Assembly: GCA_039923455.1 (NCBI GenBank)
Contig: JBDTCS010000092.1
Span: 1-7,969, forward strand
Length of the DNA stretch: 7,969 nucleotides
Direction of reading: 5' to 3'
DNA from: JBDTCS01 sp039923455
GTDB lineage: Bacteria; Bacteroidota; Ignavibacteria; Palsa-1295
Shown here: piece after piece, positions 6,793 to 7,969 of the stretch
Layout of the letters: each line of letters opens with the position of its first letter
Position numbering within the stretch: position 1 is the first letter of the stretch
Notes under the pieces: model-generated
Told to the model about the DNA's origin: nothing
Databases searched by the model: none
Seen by the model: the letters and a program-made list of their open reading frames with translations, nothing else
Program-made: the position numbers and the translations under genes

Positions 6793-7503
6793 ATGGATAC
6801 TTTTAACGCAAACGCGTCACAATATTCCTTCACACCACAGGCCATCGAACGAGCCGGCGAAGCACGACTTACCTACATCCGCAAAGTCTACGCATACTTT
6901 GGTTTGGGTATAGTAGGCGGAATTGCCGGTGCGCTGATCTCGATGAACACGAGTCTCGTATTCTTCGTCGGAAATTCTCCGATGATCGGATTTCTCGTAT
7001 TGATCGGTATGTCTATCTTTGCGGCCAAATCTTCGACGCATCCCACCCGAGCTGTGCCGACGCTTGTTGCATTCACGTTTGTTTCCGGTGTGATCTTCTC
7101 GCCGACGTTTTATGCAATCAGTCATCATTACATTCCCGGCACGGGAGTCGAGACGATTTATGATGCACTCTTCATGACGTCACTCGTCTTTGGTGCACTC
7201 ACTGCGTACGTGTTCATCACGAAGAAAGATTTTAGCTACATGGGCGCATCGCTCATGATCGGGCTATTTCTTGTGATCGGCGTATCGGTTGTGAATTTAT
7301 TCATTCAGTCATCGAACATGAGTATCGCTGTTGCGGCGGTCACAGTGGTTTTGTTCTCGGGATTTATTTTGTTCGATACGTCTCGCATTCTGAAGAACGC
7401 AAACACGATTCCGCCCACGCTTGGCGCACTGAATCTCTATCTTGATTTTCTGAATCTGTTCATGGCGCTCTTGCAATTGCTTACGGGCGGTAGAAGACGC
7501 TAA
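6793..7503 (+). CDS. Bax inhibitor-1 / YccA-family integral membrane protein
   Basis: The 236-residue protein matches the Bax inhibitor-1 (BI-1/YccA/LFG/YetJ) family. After a polar N terminus ending in the basic ARLTYIRKVY, there are seven hydrophobic segments at about 34-56, 63-79, 88-110, 126-143, 148-172, 176-196 and 211-231. The family signature is clear: FILFDTSRIL (191-200) in the sixth segment and LNLYLDFLNLF (213-223) in the last. Asp195 and Asp218 correspond to the aspartate pair that gates pH-sensitive calcium leak in Bacillus YetJ. Bacterial homologues include YccA, which interacts with the FtsH protease, so the role could be ion leak or membrane-protein quality control; the sequence does not decide. 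I chose ATG 6793 because the frame's earlier ATG (6700) lies inside the hairpin loop and would add 31 residues unlike the family. The AT-rich sequence before it has no Shine-Dalgarno. The crotonase gene starts 54 bases downstream. Confidence 0.92.
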   Translation: MDTFNANASQYSFTPQAIERAGEARLTYIRKVYAYFGLGIVGGIAGALISMNTSLVFFVGNSPMIGFLVLIGMSIFAAKSSTHPTRAVPTLVAFTFVSGVIFSPTFYAISHHYIPGTGVETIYDALFMTSLVFGALTAYVFITKKDFSYMGASLMIGLFLVIGVSVVNLFIQSSNMSIAVAAVTVVLFSGFILFDTSRILKNANTIPPTLGALNLYLDFLNLFMALLQLLTGGRRR

Positions 7504-7557
7504 GAGCAAATCACGTATTTCCGCCATCACTCACCACTCGGAACATAGCTTCTCAGC

Positions 7558-7969
7558 ATGAGCGATCTGAAAAATATTCTTCTACATCGCGACGGTTTTG
7601 TTGCAACCGTTCAACTCAACAGACCGACAGTGCTCAACGCACTCAATCTTGAGCTGATGGTTGAACTCGTCGAGACGCTCGAGTCGCTCGACAAAGACGA
7701 CACCGTTCGCGTGATCATACTCACGGGCAACGAGAAGGCATTCGCGGCCGGTGCAGATATCAAAGAAATGGCTGACGCGACGACGATCGATATGCTTGTT
7801 CGAGATCAGTTTTCACGCTGGGATCGGATTCGAAAGATCAAGAAGCCGATCATCGCTGCTGTCTCAGGTTTTGCGCTCGGCGGTGGTTGCGAACTCATGA
7901 TGCACGCAGATATTATTATCGCAAGTGAGACTGCTCGTATCGGACAACCGGAAATTCTGATCGGTGTTA
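7558..7969 (+). CDS. Enoyl-CoA hydratase / crotonase (5' part, cut by window end)
   Basis: An ATG at 7558 opens a frame that runs off the window after 137 complete codons, roughly half of the usual 255-260 residues. It is a crotonase-fold enzyme, acting on enoyl-CoA thioesters in the cytosol. AFAAGADIKEM (61-71) is the first oxyanion and CoA-binding loop. KKPIIAAVSGFALGGGCEL (95-113) holds the second oxyanion glycine (Gly109 by alignment with the rat enzyme) and Glu112. GQPEI (129-133) carries Glu132. Glu112 and Glu132 match the two catalytic glutamates of rat mitochondrial enoyl-CoA hydratase (144 and 164), so true hydratase activity is likely, in beta-oxidation or a related acid breakdown route. 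A methylglutaconyl-CoA hydratase role beside the carboxyltransferase is possible but not shown. The start has no Shine-Dalgarno sequence but gives the usual N terminus. It may be co-transcribed with the BI-1 gene. Confidence 0.93.
   Translation, partial: MSDLKNILLHRDGFVATVQLNRPTVLNALNLELMVELVETLESLDKDDTVRVIILTGNEKAFAAGADIKEMADATTIDMLVRDQFSRWDRIRKIKKPIIAAVSGFALGGGCELMMHADIIIASETARIGQPEILIGV

Overview
The window looks like ordinary chromosomal DNA from a member of the Bacteroidota/Chlorobiota-Ignavibacteriota (FCB) group. Three things point there. A large secreted protein ends in a type IX secretion (Por) C-terminal sorting domain, a system confined to that group. A small lipoprotein resembles the DUF4296 family common in Bacteroidota. 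None of the gene starts has a convincing Shine-Dalgarno sequence, which is typical of these bacteria. The genus cannot be fixed from the sequence; a Kapabacteria- or Ignavibacteria-like lineage of moderate GC is an inference only.

Layout. Bases 2-94 are the last 30 codons of an XRE-type helix-turn-helix regulator. A gene-poor, AT-richer stretch of about 500 bases (95-598) follows. Next is a two-gene plus-strand unit: a PLP-dependent trans-sulfuration enzyme (cystathionine gamma-synthase/lyase type, 599-1744) and, 5 bases later, a small lipoprotein (1750-2058). It converges on a minus-strand acyl-CoA carboxylase carboxyltransferase subunit of the methylcrotonyl-CoA type (2084-3742). A 361-base divergent intergenic region with several nested or overlapping inverted repeats separates that gene from a secreted 856-residue Asp-box beta-propeller protein (4104-6674). 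A strong 11-bp hairpin (6687-6714) closes the propeller gene. The window ends with a Bax inhibitor-1/YccA-type membrane protein (6793-7503) and the first 137 codons of an enoyl-CoA hydratase/crotonase (7558 to the window edge).

Functional links are loose. The carboxyltransferase and the crotonase could both serve acyl-CoA or leucine breakdown (methylcrotonyl-CoA to methylglutaconyl-CoA and its hydration), but they are about 4 kb apart, on opposite strands, and with unrelated genes between them. The cystathionine enzyme belongs to sulfur amino-acid metabolism. The propeller protein is probably exported through the outer membrane by type IX secretion and either anchored on the surface or released.

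I found no CRISPR array, transposase, tRNA, rRNA or recognisable defence system, and no clear evidence of a new multi-gene system. The items most worth a second look are the inverted-repeat cluster at 3821-3909, the unexplained 95-598 gap beside the XRE gene, and the substrate and fate of the secreted propeller.
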